Source: Methanobrevibacter sp.
GTDB lineage: Archaea; Methanobacteriota; Methanobacteria; Methanobacteriales; Methanobacteriaceae
NCBI RefSeq assembly: GCF_030539665.1
Contig: NZ_JAUNXR010000001.1
Coordinates: 226,767 to 290,766 of the forward strand
Length of the DNA stretch: 64,000 nucleotides
Reading direction: 5' to 3'
Shown here piece after piece: positions 9,852 to 18,675 of this stretch (within the stretch, counting starts at the first letter, position 1; every line of letters starts with the position of its first letter). The notes under the pieces were generated by a model that made no database searches, was not told the origin of the DNA, and saw nothing but the letters and a program-made list of their open reading frames with translations. Made by a program: the position numbers and the translations under genes.

Positions 9852-10472
9852 CTAGTTCTTGATTTCTTCTAATATTTTATTAACTTTTTCATCATCTAAC
9901 ATTTCAAAGCCATCTTTGTCTACTTTAGCGACAAGATATCCATTTCCTGAATATGTGTCACGTTCAGCAGCAGCTTTTATAGCTCTTACGGCTATTTCTA
10001 ATCCTTCGTCAACGTTAATGCCTTCTTGGTACCTGTCTTCTAATACTCCATATGCAACGATAGATCCAGATCCAGTTGATATGAATGTGTCTTTAATCAT
10101 ACCTCCTGCTGGGTCAAGTGAGTATAAGGAAGGTCCGTTATCATCTACTCCACCAAGTAATGTTTGAACCATCATTGGTCCGGAGCGTAAAATATTAGCA
10201 GTTAAGGAAGCAGCTGCTTTAATTGAAATTGGGGTATTGTTTCTCATTTCATATAAAGATACTTCAGCCTCAATAACTTTCATTAAACTCTGTGCATCTC
10301 CTACAGAACCTGCTATGGTTGTTACTATATGATCATTGATTTTGAATATTTTTTCAGCAACTTTGTGAGCAACAAGGTTTCCCATACTTGCTCTTCTTTC
10401 GCTTGCAAATACAACACCATCTTCACATGTAATTCCGACTGTTGTTGTACCTTCTAAAATTTTATCGTTCAT
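9852..10472 (-). CDS. psmB: 20S proteasome beta subunit
   Basis: A 206-residue N-terminal nucleophile hydrolase forming the proteolytic inner rings of the archaeal proteasome. A short propeptide of eight residues ends in Gly, followed by the catalytic Thr9 in TTTVGI. Further features are the conserved lysine region around ERRASMGNLVAHK, the loop IAGSVGDAQ and GSGSIVAYGVLE. AGGTG precedes ATG 10472. T-rich runs follow the stop on the minus strand and probably end the transcript before fttA. Confidence 0.96.
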   Translation of the reverse strand: MNDKILEGTTTVGITCEDGVVFASERRASMGNLVAHKVAEKIFKINDHIVTTIAGSVGDAQSLMKVIEAEVSLYEMRNNTPISIKAAASLTANILRSGPMMVQTLLGGVDDNGPSLYSLDPAGGMIKDTFISTGSGSIVAYGVLEDRYQEGINVDEGLEIAVRAIKAAAERDTYSGNGYLVAKVDKDGFEMLDDEKVNKILEEIKN

Positions 10473-10669
10473 TTCTACACCTCATATAAGTATTTAAAAT
10501 TTTATCTTATTTCAACTACTTCATAGGTTATATAAAAATAATCATAAATATATCTTTATAAATTATTTATAAAATCAGAATCAACATTAGTATATAAACT
10601 AACTACATATATATTATGTATTTACATATATAAAGTTTTGCATAGTTTAAAACTTGCGAGGTTTTTTCA
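10473..10669. promoter_or_regulatory. Divergent promoter region between psmB and taw2
   Basis: A 197-base AT-rich spacer between divergent genes. Several TATA-like stretches are present on both strands, including TTTATAAATT around 10555 and repeated TATATA blocks at 10590-10630. GAGGTTTTTTCA precedes the taw2 start. No inverted repeat stands out. Which TATA serves which gene cannot be decided by eye. Confidence 0.45.
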
Positions 10670-11398
10670 ATGAAATGGAAAAAAATAGGGGACATATTGG
10701 TTTTAGACAAATACGATGATTCCGCTAATTTTGAACAGTTGGCTAAAATGCACAATGTCAAATCAATAATAAAGATAGATAGGATTCACGGCCAAAAAAG
10801 AGAGCCCAAGATGGAATTGCTCTACGGCAGTGAAACAGAGACAATAAATAAGGAAAACAAATGTCTTTTCAAGTTGGATTTGTCAAAGGTGATGTGGTCT
10901 AAGGGAAACAACAACGAAAGGATAAGAATTGCCGGACTGGTGGAGGAAAACGAAACAGTAATTGATATGTTTGCAGGAATAGGTTATTTTTCAATTCCCA
11001 TAGGCAAATTCAGCAATGCAAAGGAGATTATCTCAACAGAAATTAACCCCAATTCATTTCATTTTTTAAAGGAAAATATAAGGCTAAATAAGATTGGCAA
11101 CATAACTCCGATTTTGGGAGACAATAGAGACATAGTTCCCAATTATAGTGCAGATAGGATAATTATGGGCTATGTTAAAACAACCCATCACTTTTTGGAT
11201 GTGGCTATTGGTTCTTTAAATAAGAACGGCATAATTCATTATCATGAAACGGTTCCGGACAAATTGATTGAAACCAGGCCTATAAAAAGGGTTCGGGAAG
11301 CTGCAAATGGAAGGTCTGTTGAATTGCTCAACATTCAAAAAATTAAAAGGTATGCACCTGGCGTGATGCATATTGTTGCCGATGTTCAATTTGACTAG
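10670..11398 (+). CDS. taw2: Wyosine-pathway aminocarboxypropyltransferase (Taw2-type, Trm5-like fold)
   Basis: A 242-residue Rossmann-fold enzyme of the Trm5/TYW2 family. The SAM-binding motif DMFAGIGYFSIP lies near residue 100, followed by STEINPNSF and GDNRDIVP. The catalytic-region motif reads GYVKTTHHFLD, as in Taw2; Trm5 methyltransferases usually have an N-L-P-type motif there. Taw2 transfers the aminocarboxypropyl group of SAM to 4-demethylwyosine at position 37 of tRNA-Phe. The family is certain, and Taw2 is preferred over Trm5 on this one motif. Strong ribosome binding site GAGGTTTTTTCAATG. Confidence 0.85.
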   Translation: MKWKKIGDILVLDKYDDSANFEQLAKMHNVKSIIKIDRIHGQKREPKMELLYGSETETINKENKCLFKLDLSKVMWSKGNNNERIRIAGLVEENETVIDMFAGIGYFSIPIGKFSNAKEIISTEINPNSFHFLKENIRLNKIGNITPILGDNRDIVPNYSADRIIMGYVKTTHHFLDVAIGSLNKNGIIHYHETVPDKLIETRPIKRVREAANGRSVELLNIQKIKRYAPGVMHIVADVQFD

Positions 11399-12052
11399 CT
11401 ACCAAAAGTCATAAATTCCCTTAGCTTCGTTAAATAGAAATTCCCTGATTTCACTTGCTGCTTCATAGCACTTCAAGTCAAATGTTATGAAATCCAATGC
11501 TTTGCAATAATTCATATTAAAATCATAGGCATCCAAAAGAATTTCATTGTCTGGGTAATGAACGCCTAATTCATTGATCTTATTCAATAGGTTTTCATAA
11601 CTTTCAATTCTTTTTGGAGTTGTTTTGATTATTTCTATCAATTTTTTCCTATTTTTATAGGGAATTATATTTAATTCAATTAATAGGTCTTCAACACTCC
11701 GTTTAACCATTTCAATTTGTGGAAAACGCTCTTCAATATAAATTTGCCAGAATAATATTAAGCTGGTTTTAAAATGTTTTAGACTTTTTTTACTCATTTT
11801 TAAAGAAGATATATATTCCTCGATTTGATGTTCATAAAAATGGCTGCATTTTTTCAAATGAATTAAAAATTCTGTATAAAATTTTCTTAAAGCATTCTTT
11901 TTATTATTCAATGTTTTTTTGAATTCATTCAGTACGGTGTTTGACCAATAAATGTTTTGATATTTTTTAAATATTGTTTCAGATTTCCTATTAAATGGGT
12001 CTAAGTTAAAGCAATATGAAATTGGCACATTCGTATCTACAAATGAGTTCAT
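11399..12052 (-). CDS. PIN-like domain protein, second gene of an accessory pair
   Basis: A 217-residue protein with acidic residues arranged as in PIN nucleases: FVDTNV at the N-terminus (Asp6, Asn8), YPDNEILLDA (Asp168, Glu170, Asp174) and ITFD (Asp192) near the C-terminus. It is longer than typical VapC toxins, with a lysine-rich helical insert between the first and later acidic motifs. Its ATG overlaps the upstream gene's stop in an ATGA junction, so the two are translationally coupled. The unit sits between conserved taw2 and cofG and ends one base from the taw2 stop. A toxin or defence role is plausible, but it could also be an RNA-processing PIN protein. The sequence shows only the likely nuclease fold. 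Confidence 0.62.
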   Translation of the reverse strand: MNSFVDTNVPISYCFNLDPFNRKSETIFKKYQNIYWSNTVLNEFKKTLNNKKNALRKFYTEFLIHLKKCSHFYEHQIEEYISSLKMSKKSLKHFKTSLILFWQIYIEERFPQIEMVKRSVEDLLIELNIIPYKNRKKLIEIIKTTPKRIESYENLLNKINELGVHYPDNEILLDAYDFNMNYCKALDFITFDLKCYEAASEIREFLFNEAKGIYDFW

Positions 12053-12591
12053 TCTCCCCCCATATTTAACAAGTTAGCTAATATTTCAGATAGGGCTTTT
12101 TCATTGTAGTTTTCCGATGGTTTGTAGATTTCATTATAAAATTTATCTTCACAATCATCAAAATTTATTATAAAGTCTATTAAGTAATTATCGTATTCTT
12201 TTTCAGTTCCATTAACCTTTAGGTGGATTAAATTTGAAAATAAGTTCACCATTTTATAAATTAATTCAATATTTTCCAATGTAAGAATATTATTATTTAC
12301 CATATATGAAAAGAATAATGATATGTCTTGAAAATACATGTATTCATTTTCATATTCTTCTAAACTTATGAATTCTTCATCCAACTCTTCAAATGAATTT
12401 TTAACTTCATCAATTAAAACTTCCAATGTTTTCTCTTTCTTTTTATAAGATATTTTTGGTATTTTATCTTCAACAAACTCTTTTAGAAGTTCAAATAAAT
12501 GATGGATTGATTCTTTGATGGAATCAATGGAAACTATGCTTTCGTTTATTGTCATGGTTATGGGGCTGCCTATTTGATTTAGGTTGTTCAT
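12049..12591 (-). CDS. Unknown protein coupled to the PIN-like gene
   Basis: A 180-residue, mostly helical, acidic protein with no motif I recognise. The start is put at ATG 12591, which has AGGAGG seven bases upstream; the longer frame from 12612 would bury that site. Its stop overlaps the start of the PIN-like gene by four bases. A TATA-like CTTATAAACC lies upstream on the minus strand near 12655. By position it could be an antitoxin or partner, but it has no ribbon-helix-helix, AbrB or Phd-like DNA-binding motif. The function is unknown. Confidence 0.55.
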   Translation of the reverse strand: MNNLNQIGSPITMTINESIVSIDSIKESIHHLFELLKEFVEDKIPKISYKKKEKTLEVLIDEVKNSFEELDEEFISLEEYENEYMYFQDISLFFSYMVNNNILTLENIELIYKMVNLFSNLIHLKVNGTEKEYDNYLIDFIINFDDCEDKFYNEIYKPSENYNEKALSEILANLLNMGGE

Positions 12592-12721
12592 TTTGAAACC
12601 TCCTAAACTCATCGATGAATTTGTTTTAGTAAATAATGATTGTACTTAATGGTTTATAAGGTTTCAGTTGTATTTGAAATCAATTTTTCATAAAAAAGTA
12701 AATTAATAGTTATTTTTAAAA

Positions 12722-13804
12722 TCAAAGCAATTTTTTACATTTTTCTAGCAATTCTTCATTTAACCATTGGGAGTTTATATAATGCTCATAAATGCACAAT
12801 CTTTCCCTCAACTCATAGCCTGCATTTTCAGTAATCTTTCTTAGTTCATCCAAAGTAGGCCATGGTGATGTAGGATTTACAAAATCGATTGAAACGGGTG
12901 AAACTCCTCCCCAATCGTCTGCTCCACAAAGAAGGAAGATCTGTGCAGTATCATAATTTAGGTTAGGTGGAATTTGAATTGAAACTGGAGTGTCTGCAAA
13001 TATTATTTTTCCAACCAGAACAGCTTTCATCATGTCAAATAGGCTGACGGTATCCTCATCTTCCATTTCGATTCCTGGTGATGGTGTGAAGTTTTGAATG
13101 ATAACTTCCTGAATATGTCCATACTTGTCATAAAGATCGCGAATGGTTAATAATGAGTCTACTATCTCCTCTTTAGTCTCACCGATTCCTATCAGGATTC
13201 CTGTAGTGTATGGAATTTTAAGTCTTCCAGCATTTGCTATTGTTTCAATTCTTCTTTTAGGATCCTTTCCAGGACTTTTATTATGTGCAGGAAGATTCAT
13301 CAGGCGAGGTGATGAGTTTTCAAGCATCATCCCCATTGATGCATTAACTTCCTTTAGCTTTTTCAAATCTTCATAGCTGTAATTTCCGCCGTTTGAATGT
13401 GGCAACAGGCTTGTTTCATCTAGGGTCATTCGGCAAATGTCAACTACATAATCGGTCATTGAATCGTAACCTAGCTGTGTCAGGCGTCGCTTTACAACTT
13501 CCTCCTCATCAGCATCTTCACCATATGTAAATAATGCTTCCTTACATCCGTATTTTTCAGCCTGTTTTAATTCGTAGAGCACTTCATCTTTGGTTTTTAA
13601 AATAATGACATCGTCGTCTTCTGGGGTTCTTTTGAAATTGCAGTAACCGCAATCGTTTTTGCAGATTTTGGTCAGCGGTATGAAGACATTTTTAGAATAA
13701 GTAATAAATTCCTCATCAAGTGTAATTTTGCTTAAAAGAGAAGTCAAATCTCCTTTCTCAGCTTTAAGAAAGGAAACAAGCTCTTCTTTAGAATAAGTGT
13801 TCAT
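12722..13804 (-). CDS. cofG: FO synthase subunit 1 (radical SAM)
   Basis: A 360-residue radical SAM enzyme. The cluster-binding motif CKNDCGYC follows VFIPLTKI near residue 45, and later conserved stretches are FTYGEDADEEEV, ASMGMMLENSSPRL and NLNYDTAQIFLLCGADDWGG. CofG works with CofH to build 7,8-didemethyl-8-hydroxy-5-deazariboflavin, the chromophore of coenzyme F420. It begins three bases after the preceding small gene, in an operon headed by mptA. cofH is not in the window. Confidence 0.95.
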   Translation of the reverse strand: MNTYSKEELVSFLKAEKGDLTSLLSKITLDEEFITYSKNVFIPLTKICKNDCGYCNFKRTPEDDDVIILKTKDEVLYELKQAEKYGCKEALFTYGEDADEEEVVKRRLTQLGYDSMTDYVVDICRMTLDETSLLPHSNGGNYSYEDLKKLKEVNASMGMMLENSSPRLMNLPAHNKSPGKDPKRRIETIANAGRLKIPYTTGILIGIGETKEEIVDSLLTIRDLYDKYGHIQEVIIQNFTPSPGIEMEDEDTVSLFDMMKAVLVGKIIFADTPVSIQIPPNLNYDTAQIFLLCGADDWGGVSPVSIDFVNPTSPWPTLDELRKITENAGYELRERLCIYEHYINSQWLNEELLEKCKKLL

Positions 13805-13807
13805 TAT

Positions 13808-14245
13808 CTATCCCTCAGTTCTAGAAACTGTTACTTCTACATATAATGGAGGGACTTCGTTTTTGTCTTCCCAGATAGCTATTACAATATTGCATCCTGG
13901 AACTTCAAAAACTTTATATGCAGCAACAAGGCCTAATGTCTCCAGTTCCTGTTTCATTTTCATAAAACCTGAACTGTCAATAACTCCTGTTACGGTTTCT
14001 GTACTTTGAATTTGTTTATCTCCAAGCTCTAATATATCTGATATTTTATCGGCATTGGTAACTTCGCTAGCTCCAAGTTCTTTTCCAACTTCTTCCAGCT
14101 TTTTATTTAAATCGTCAATAGGAATTACCTTTCTGGATCTTCCCCTTACGATTAAAATTTTTTTATTGTCTATAGCAGGTCTTGATCCTTTGAATGCATC
14201 AAAAAAACCCATTACGGTTCCCGCTATCTTGTATAGTTGGTCCAT
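13808..14245 (-). CDS. Conserved protein of unknown function between mptA and cofG
   Basis: About 145 residues with alternating beta and alpha segments. The visible stretches KKILIVRGRSRKVIPIDDLN, the loop VTGVIDSSGFMKMKQ and PGCNIVIAIWED suggest a small alpha/beta fold; I do not recognise a named family. ATG 14245 is preferred, with AGGTG six bases upstream. A GTG at 14254 directly abuts the mptA stop. Its position inside an operon of pterin (mptA) and deazaflavin (cofG) synthesis makes a role in cofactor metabolism possible, but this is inference from position only. Confidence 0.7.
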   Translation of the reverse strand: MDQLYKIAGTVMGFFDAFKGSRPAIDNKKILIVRGRSRKVIPIDDLNKKLEEVGKELGASEVTNADKISDILELGDKQIQSTETVTGVIDSSGFMKMKQELETLGLVAAYKVFEVPGCNIVIAIWEDKNEVPPLYVEVTVSRTEG

Positions 14246-14254
14246 AGTATGCAC

Positions 14255-15193
14255 CTAATTGATATTAAGTTCTTCTTTAAGTTCTCCAAGTGTAGTTACT
14301 TTTTCTGCATATGCATTATGTCTGTGTATACTTTCCTGGTTCTCTTGACGAGCTGTTATTAATGTGTCATCTGGGAAGTCCACATATTTTTTAGCTACTC
14401 TTTCCATCATGTTTCTAACACAATCTTCTACAAATACAGGATTTGAATGCGCATTCAATACAGTTGCGTTTTCGTCAGGTCTTTTTAATAATTCACAAAC
14501 TGGTGAACTCATTGATTGTTCGATAATTTCGATTATGTCGCTTCCTTTTACTTCTTTGTGTTCTGGAACTTCTATTAATAATGTTCCAACACCTCTTTGG
14601 TTGTGGGAAGCAAAACTAACGGTATCTAATACTTTTTGCACTGTTTCTTCATCTAAAAATTTAAGCAATTCTGTTTTGTTAGATTCTTTAACAGATTCTT
14701 GAGCACATGGGCAAACAGTCATACCGATTAATTCAATACCAACACTTTTTCTTATTTTTATTTCTCCATTTTTTCTTATACCGACGGCTTTAGCTATTAA
14801 TTTAGCCATTTCCTGTGTTTTATTTTTTGTAACTGGAGATTCTTTCATATACATGTAGTCTGTAATCATTGAAATTTCTACACGTTTTGCGTATTCGTGC
14901 TTGGTCATCATTGTATTTACAATTTCAGCACAAATATATTCTACTTCCATACTTTTATCGTTTGTTACACTTTCCAGTACTTCGCTGATTGCTTCAGGAC
15001 TTCTGGACATGTGCACTCCTTTTTGATCATTTGGCAAATCAACAAATGCATCAAAAGTTGGAACTAAAATAATTGGTCTTTTATCTTTTCTTTCAAGTTG
15101 TATTAATTTCTTAACTCCAGTAACTCCTACCCTTGTTAAACTAATTGGTATTTCAGGTGAGTCATCTTGAGTGTCGGGTAAACATATTGCCAA
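14255..15193 (-). CDS. mptA: GTP cyclohydrolase MptA (FolE2 type)
   Basis: A 312-residue iron-dependent GTP cyclohydrolase making 7,8-dihydro-D-neopterin 2',3'-cyclic phosphate, the first step of tetrahydromethanopterin synthesis. Family motifs are SLTRVGVTGVKK at the N-terminus, MTVCPCAQ in the middle with the metal-region cysteine, FASHNQRGVGTLLIEV, and EDCVRNMMERVAKK near the C-terminus. Translation appears to begin at a TTG (15193), because GAGGT lies seven bases upstream and no in-frame ATG fits. It is the first gene of a three-gene operon with cofG. Confidence 0.93.
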   Translation of the reverse strand: MAICLPDTQDDSPEIPISLTRVGVTGVKKLIQLERKDKRPIILVPTFDAFVDLPNDQKGVHMSRSPEAISEVLESVTNDKSMEVEYICAEIVNTMMTKHEYAKRVEISMITDYMYMKESPVTKNKTQEMAKLIAKAVGIRKNGEIKIRKSVGIELIGMTVCPCAQESVKESNKTELLKFLDEETVQKVLDTVSFASHNQRGVGTLLIEVPEHKEVKGSDIIEIIEQSMSSPVCELLKRPDENATVLNAHSNPVFVEDCVRNMMERVAKKYVDFPDDTLITARQENQESIHRHNAYAEKVTTLGELKEELNIN

Positions 15194-15633
15194 TTTTAAA
15201 ACCTCGATTTTAAATTCTTAATATATTATTTTTATTTTTAACTAATATATGTATTTTTTGAAATAACTTCATATTTGGGCTTTTTTCATGATATTTGTTA
15301 GTTTCACTTGTGTTTTATCAATTTCATTTGATTATTTGTTCTATTATTTTTTATAAAATTCTAATTTTTTATTGAAATATGGTCATTGATTTTAAAAAAT
15401 ATTAAATGATATTATAAAATTTTGATTTAATTTTATATATTATTGATTTTTTTATATGATTTTTTTGTCAATTTTCAATATTTTAATTATTTCTAAATTT
15501 ATAATTTTATATTATTGTTTTATTCAGTAAAAAAATATTTTTTTAAATATTTTTTAATTTATTTCTTAAATAATTGTATAATATTTCATTCAATTTTAAT
15601 TTAACTAAAAATATTTCAAATCAAATAGGAAGC
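15194..15633. other. Very AT-rich intergenic region upstream of mptA
   Basis: About 440 bases, almost only A and T, with no open reading frame of note on either strand. It must hold the mptA promoter on the minus strand; several TATA-like runs occur and none can be singled out. No repeat of significant length was seen. Confidence 0.5.
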
Positions 15634-15892
15634 TTTATATAGTAGTTCTTACTAAGTATTAGTAATTAGCTTTAAGTTTTGAAGTTAATTGGTATATGCT
15701 TTGATACATTGTAGGAGATGTGCAAAAACAAGAGCATTGGTGAGCACTATACTGGGAGATGAGATGGTATAGATATATGGTTGGTGTTTGTCAGTGTTTG
15801 GCAAGGTGGTTTTATCCTTTATTTGGAGATAAAAAAGGGTAATAGATATAGGTAAAGGTTAAAATCACCTCTGTTGTTTTTACTGTTTTTTT
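15634..15892 (+). ncRNA. Candidate structured small RNA with its own promoter
   Basis: A G-rich island of about 230 bases inside extremely AT-rich DNA, with no reading frame. A consensus-like TATA box, TTTATATA, lies at 15634-15641, predicting a start near 15663. Pairings visible by eye are GGTGGTTTTA 15805-15814 with TAAAATCACC 15860-15869 (ten pairs, one G-T), CTATAC 15747-15752 with GTATAG 15767-15772, and GTGC 15720-15723 with GCAC 15744-15747; a competing ATGCT/AGCAT pair spans 15696-15737. T-tracts at 15876-15892 would end it. It lacks the signatures of tRNA, RNase P RNA or SRP RNA as far as I can tell. It could instead be a leader of the adhesin pseudogene downstream. Confidence 0.5.
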
Positions 15893-16094
15893 AGATGCCT
15901 TTTTTTATTAACAATTTTATTGTCAATTTTCGATTTATAATCAATTACTTTCGATATTTTTGTTTGAGGAATAATTCTTATATAATCAATTCATTTAGAA
16001 AAAATAGCTTAATAAACGATATTTATTAATATTATATTCGATATATTAATAGTGACTAATGATTTTAGTCTTTTAATTGATATTTGGAGGAATT

Positions 16095-17904
16095 GTGATT
16101 ATAAGAAATAAAAAGTTTTTACTTTTATTGGTAATTTTTTGTTTTATTATAAGTCTATCAACAGTTTCAGCCGAATATACGGATAATGATATTCTATTGA
16201 TCCAACGGATTCTATAAATGATGCAGTAGATTCAGCTACAAAAGGAGATACCATTTATTTAAATGAAGGAACATATTATGCCAATGGAATTTTGGTAAAT
16301 AAGGATTTGACATTTATTGGAAATGGATCTGCTGATAAGGTCATAATTGACGGTAGCAAAAAAGGAGTCATGTTCCAAATCAGAGACAAAGCTAAAGTTA
16401 CCTTTGTAAACATTACCTTTATCAACGGTCAACATGCATACGGTGAAAGCGGAGCGGTAATTGACAGTAGGGGGTGTACTCTTAACATAGATAACTGCAG
16501 ATTCATAAACAATTCTGCAGGTTATAATGGAGGTGCAGTCTCCAATGCCCGTGAAGGTTCAACTGCAGGTAAGATGGTATTGACCAATTCTATTTTTATT
16601 GGAAATGATTGCGTTCATGATGGAGGTGCAGTTTCCACATATCTTTCAGAATCAGTAATTAAGAATTGTCAATTTTACAACAACACTGCTGGACGTGATG
16701 GTGGGGCCATTAGGGTAAAATTCTCTGATTATCATTTGATTGACAATTGTACTTTCATGTATAATTTAGCTTCCGGTGGAAATGGTTGGGGTGGAGCGAT
16801 TTACACTTGGACCGATGTGGATTCCTACATATATAACTGCTACATTGTCTGTAATTATGCAGATGAGGCAGGTGCAGGAATTACTTCAGCATCCAGATTG
16901 GTGGCTATCAACAATACCATTGTAAACAACACAGCTGGAATAATGGGTGGTGAATATACATCTACGAAGAAGGTGAAGAAAAATACTCCACTGCAGTTTT
17001 CCACGACAATGACATCTATGGAAATGTTATATTGCGTCCACATTTGCAGGGCAATGGCGGTATGGATGTGTATATCAGCGTTGTAGTCACTGAAGGCAAT
17101 CTTTTAAACTTCAATGACAACTATTGGGGAACTAACAATCCTTTAAATTCCACTGATTATCCTTATGTTTGGAAGGATCGTTTTGATACCAACGGCAAAA
17201 CAGTCATTCTCAATTCCTGGCTAGTTAAAAAAGTTGAAACAAAGTTAGTTGGAGAGGATATTTCACTATTTTATAAAAATGGAACTAAATATGAAGTTAT
17301 ATTATTGGATAATGATGGAAATCCGATTTCTAATCAGGATATTGACATAACTATTAAAAATGTTCATTATGTTCTTGTCAGTGACAAAAACGGTTCAGTT
17401 TCACTTCCTATTAATTTAATGCCTGGAAAATATGACGTGTCTGTTACTTATAAAGGAAATGATAATTATTACAATTCTACAACTCAAAATGTTATCACGG
17501 TACTTTCCCTCAATGATGATAATTCTTCTTCCGTTGACAAGAATGATTCTGCAGATGATGGGAACACTTCTTCCGTTGACAAGAATGATTCTGCAGATGA
17601 TGGGAACACTTCTTCTGTTGATAACAATGGTTCAGCAGGTAATGGTGCTGATTCTAGCATAAAGGTTCCCACTGTTGGAAACAAAAATTGGGCTGTAGGC
17701 AAAGGTGTATTTAAGAATAGTTTAAAGTTTAAGAATAATGTTAATTCAGCTTTTAAAGATATTTATGATGTCATCAAAATAATATTGGATGCCATTGATT
17801 CTGCTTATGCATCAATGTTTGCATATATTAATGAAACTTCAAAGGGCAATTCAACCAATTCGGTTCTATCATTTTTATGCTTGTTTGACTGGATTCTACA
17901 TTAG
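16095..17904 (+). pseudogene. Frameshifted adhesin-like surface protein
   Basis: Three adjoining frames together encode one adhesin-like protein. The first begins at GTG 16095 after GGAGG and gives a signal peptide ending in VSA|EY, but stops near 16217. A second frame carries beta-helix repeats with many Asn and Gly (NITFINGQHAYGESGAV, NNSAGYNGGAV, NNTAGRDGGAI) to about 16950. The sequence then continues in the third frame (YIYEEGEEKYSTAVF) into a WGTNNP motif, an Ig-like domain and a Ser/Asp-rich tail. Two frameshifts are therefore needed, around 16190-16205 and 16945-16960. Surface adhesin-like proteins of this type abound in Methanobrevibacter. The tail has no clear membrane anchor. A sequencing error could explain one shift, but two is more likely decay. 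Confidence 0.75.
17527..17645 (+). repeat. 42-base tandem repeat in the adhesin tail
   Basis: Two identical 42-base units, 17527-17568 and 17569-17610, are followed by a partial diverged third copy to about 17645. Each encodes a Ser/Asp-rich 14-residue unit reading SSVDKNDSADDGNT. Perfect identity of the first two copies points to recent duplication. Such low-complexity units probably act as a flexible stalk. Confidence 0.85.
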
Positions 17905-17913
17905 TTTTTTTTT

Positions 17914-17941
17914 GAAGAGAATGTTTTCTCTTCCTTTTTTT
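17914..17941 (+). terminator. Stem-loop and T-tract after the adhesin pseudogene
   Basis: GAAGAGAA 17914-17921 pairs perfectly with TTCTCTTC 17926-17933 around a TGTT loop and is followed by seven T. It lies ten bases after the stop of the adhesin frame. Confidence 0.75.
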
Positions 17942-18019
17942 AACGAACATTTAATAACGCTGTTATAATAATTTTTAAAAAATAAAACCATAATCTTTTT
18001 GATTATAGCTTCATTTTCA

Positions 18020-18493
18020 TTATAATATGTTTGATGAACCCATGTCCTCTTTGATTACGTCAAGTACTGTTTGTGTATAGGTCCTTTCTATAATAGGGTC
18101 TTTTAAAAGTTCCTTAATAAATGAATTTAATTCATCGGTGTCTTTGAATTTAGCTATTAAAAAAGCGTCATATTCTCCTGTAACATCATATATTCCAACA
18201 ACATTCTTATTGAAAAAGGTTTTTTCTTCCCAGTTTTTAAGTTTTCCACCTTTTACTCTTACTCCAATGATTGTTGTTAACACATAACCTAATTTCCTAT
18301 GATCAATGACTGGTGAGAACTTCTTGATAACTCCAGATTTTACCATTTTATCAATACGGTTATGTACGGTTCCTACAGAAACATCTAAACTACGGGATAT
18401 TTGCCTATATGATGTTCTTACATCTTCGTTTATTATTTTTAAAATATTGATGTCTGTTTCATCAAGTGTAATAATTTCATTATCTTTCGCCAT
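18020..18493 (-). CDS. Lrp/AsnC family transcriptional regulator
   Basis: A 157-residue regulator with an N-terminal winged helix-turn-helix (LDETDINILKIINEDVRTSYRQISRSLDVSVGTVHNRIDKM, in parts), then a RAM ligand-sensing domain with TTIIGVRV, VVGIYDVTGEYDAFLIAKF and a conserved acidic end. Family members bind amino acids or related metabolites and form octamers; the ligand here is unknown. AGGGATTT precedes the ATG. It lies divergently from the ABC exporter operon, with the duplicated palindromic promoter cassette between them, so it may regulate that operon, but the palindrome spacing does not prove this. Confidence 0.9.
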   Translation of the reverse strand: MAKDNEIITLDETDINILKIINEDVRTSYRQISRSLDVSVGTVHNRIDKMVKSGVIKKFSPVIDHRKLGYVLTTIIGVRVKGGKLKNWEEKTFFNKNVVGIYDVTGEYDAFLIAKFKDTDELNSFIKELLKDPIIERTYTQTVLDVIKEDMGSSNIL

Positions 18494-18675
18494 ATAAATC
18501 CCTATATAAAACTTTTATATAATTATTATTATTGTTGAAGATATATTTATAACTATACCTTTTTTTTAAATATTTGTACAATATTTTTCTAATTTTGTTA
18601 ATATTTATATAATTTTTATCGACTTTTTCAAATATTATTTATTCCACATTGGGAGGTCTGAAATATGCCGCATCA

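Noticed and set aside
15634-15892. Structured island as SRP RNA, RNase P RNA or tRNA
   Set aside because: I could not find the conserved loops of SRP or RNase P RNA, nor a cloverleaf; the island was kept only as an unnamed candidate RNA.
17527-17645. 42-base repeats as a CRISPR array
   Set aside because: They are contiguous, in frame and part of a Ser/Asp-rich coding stalk.
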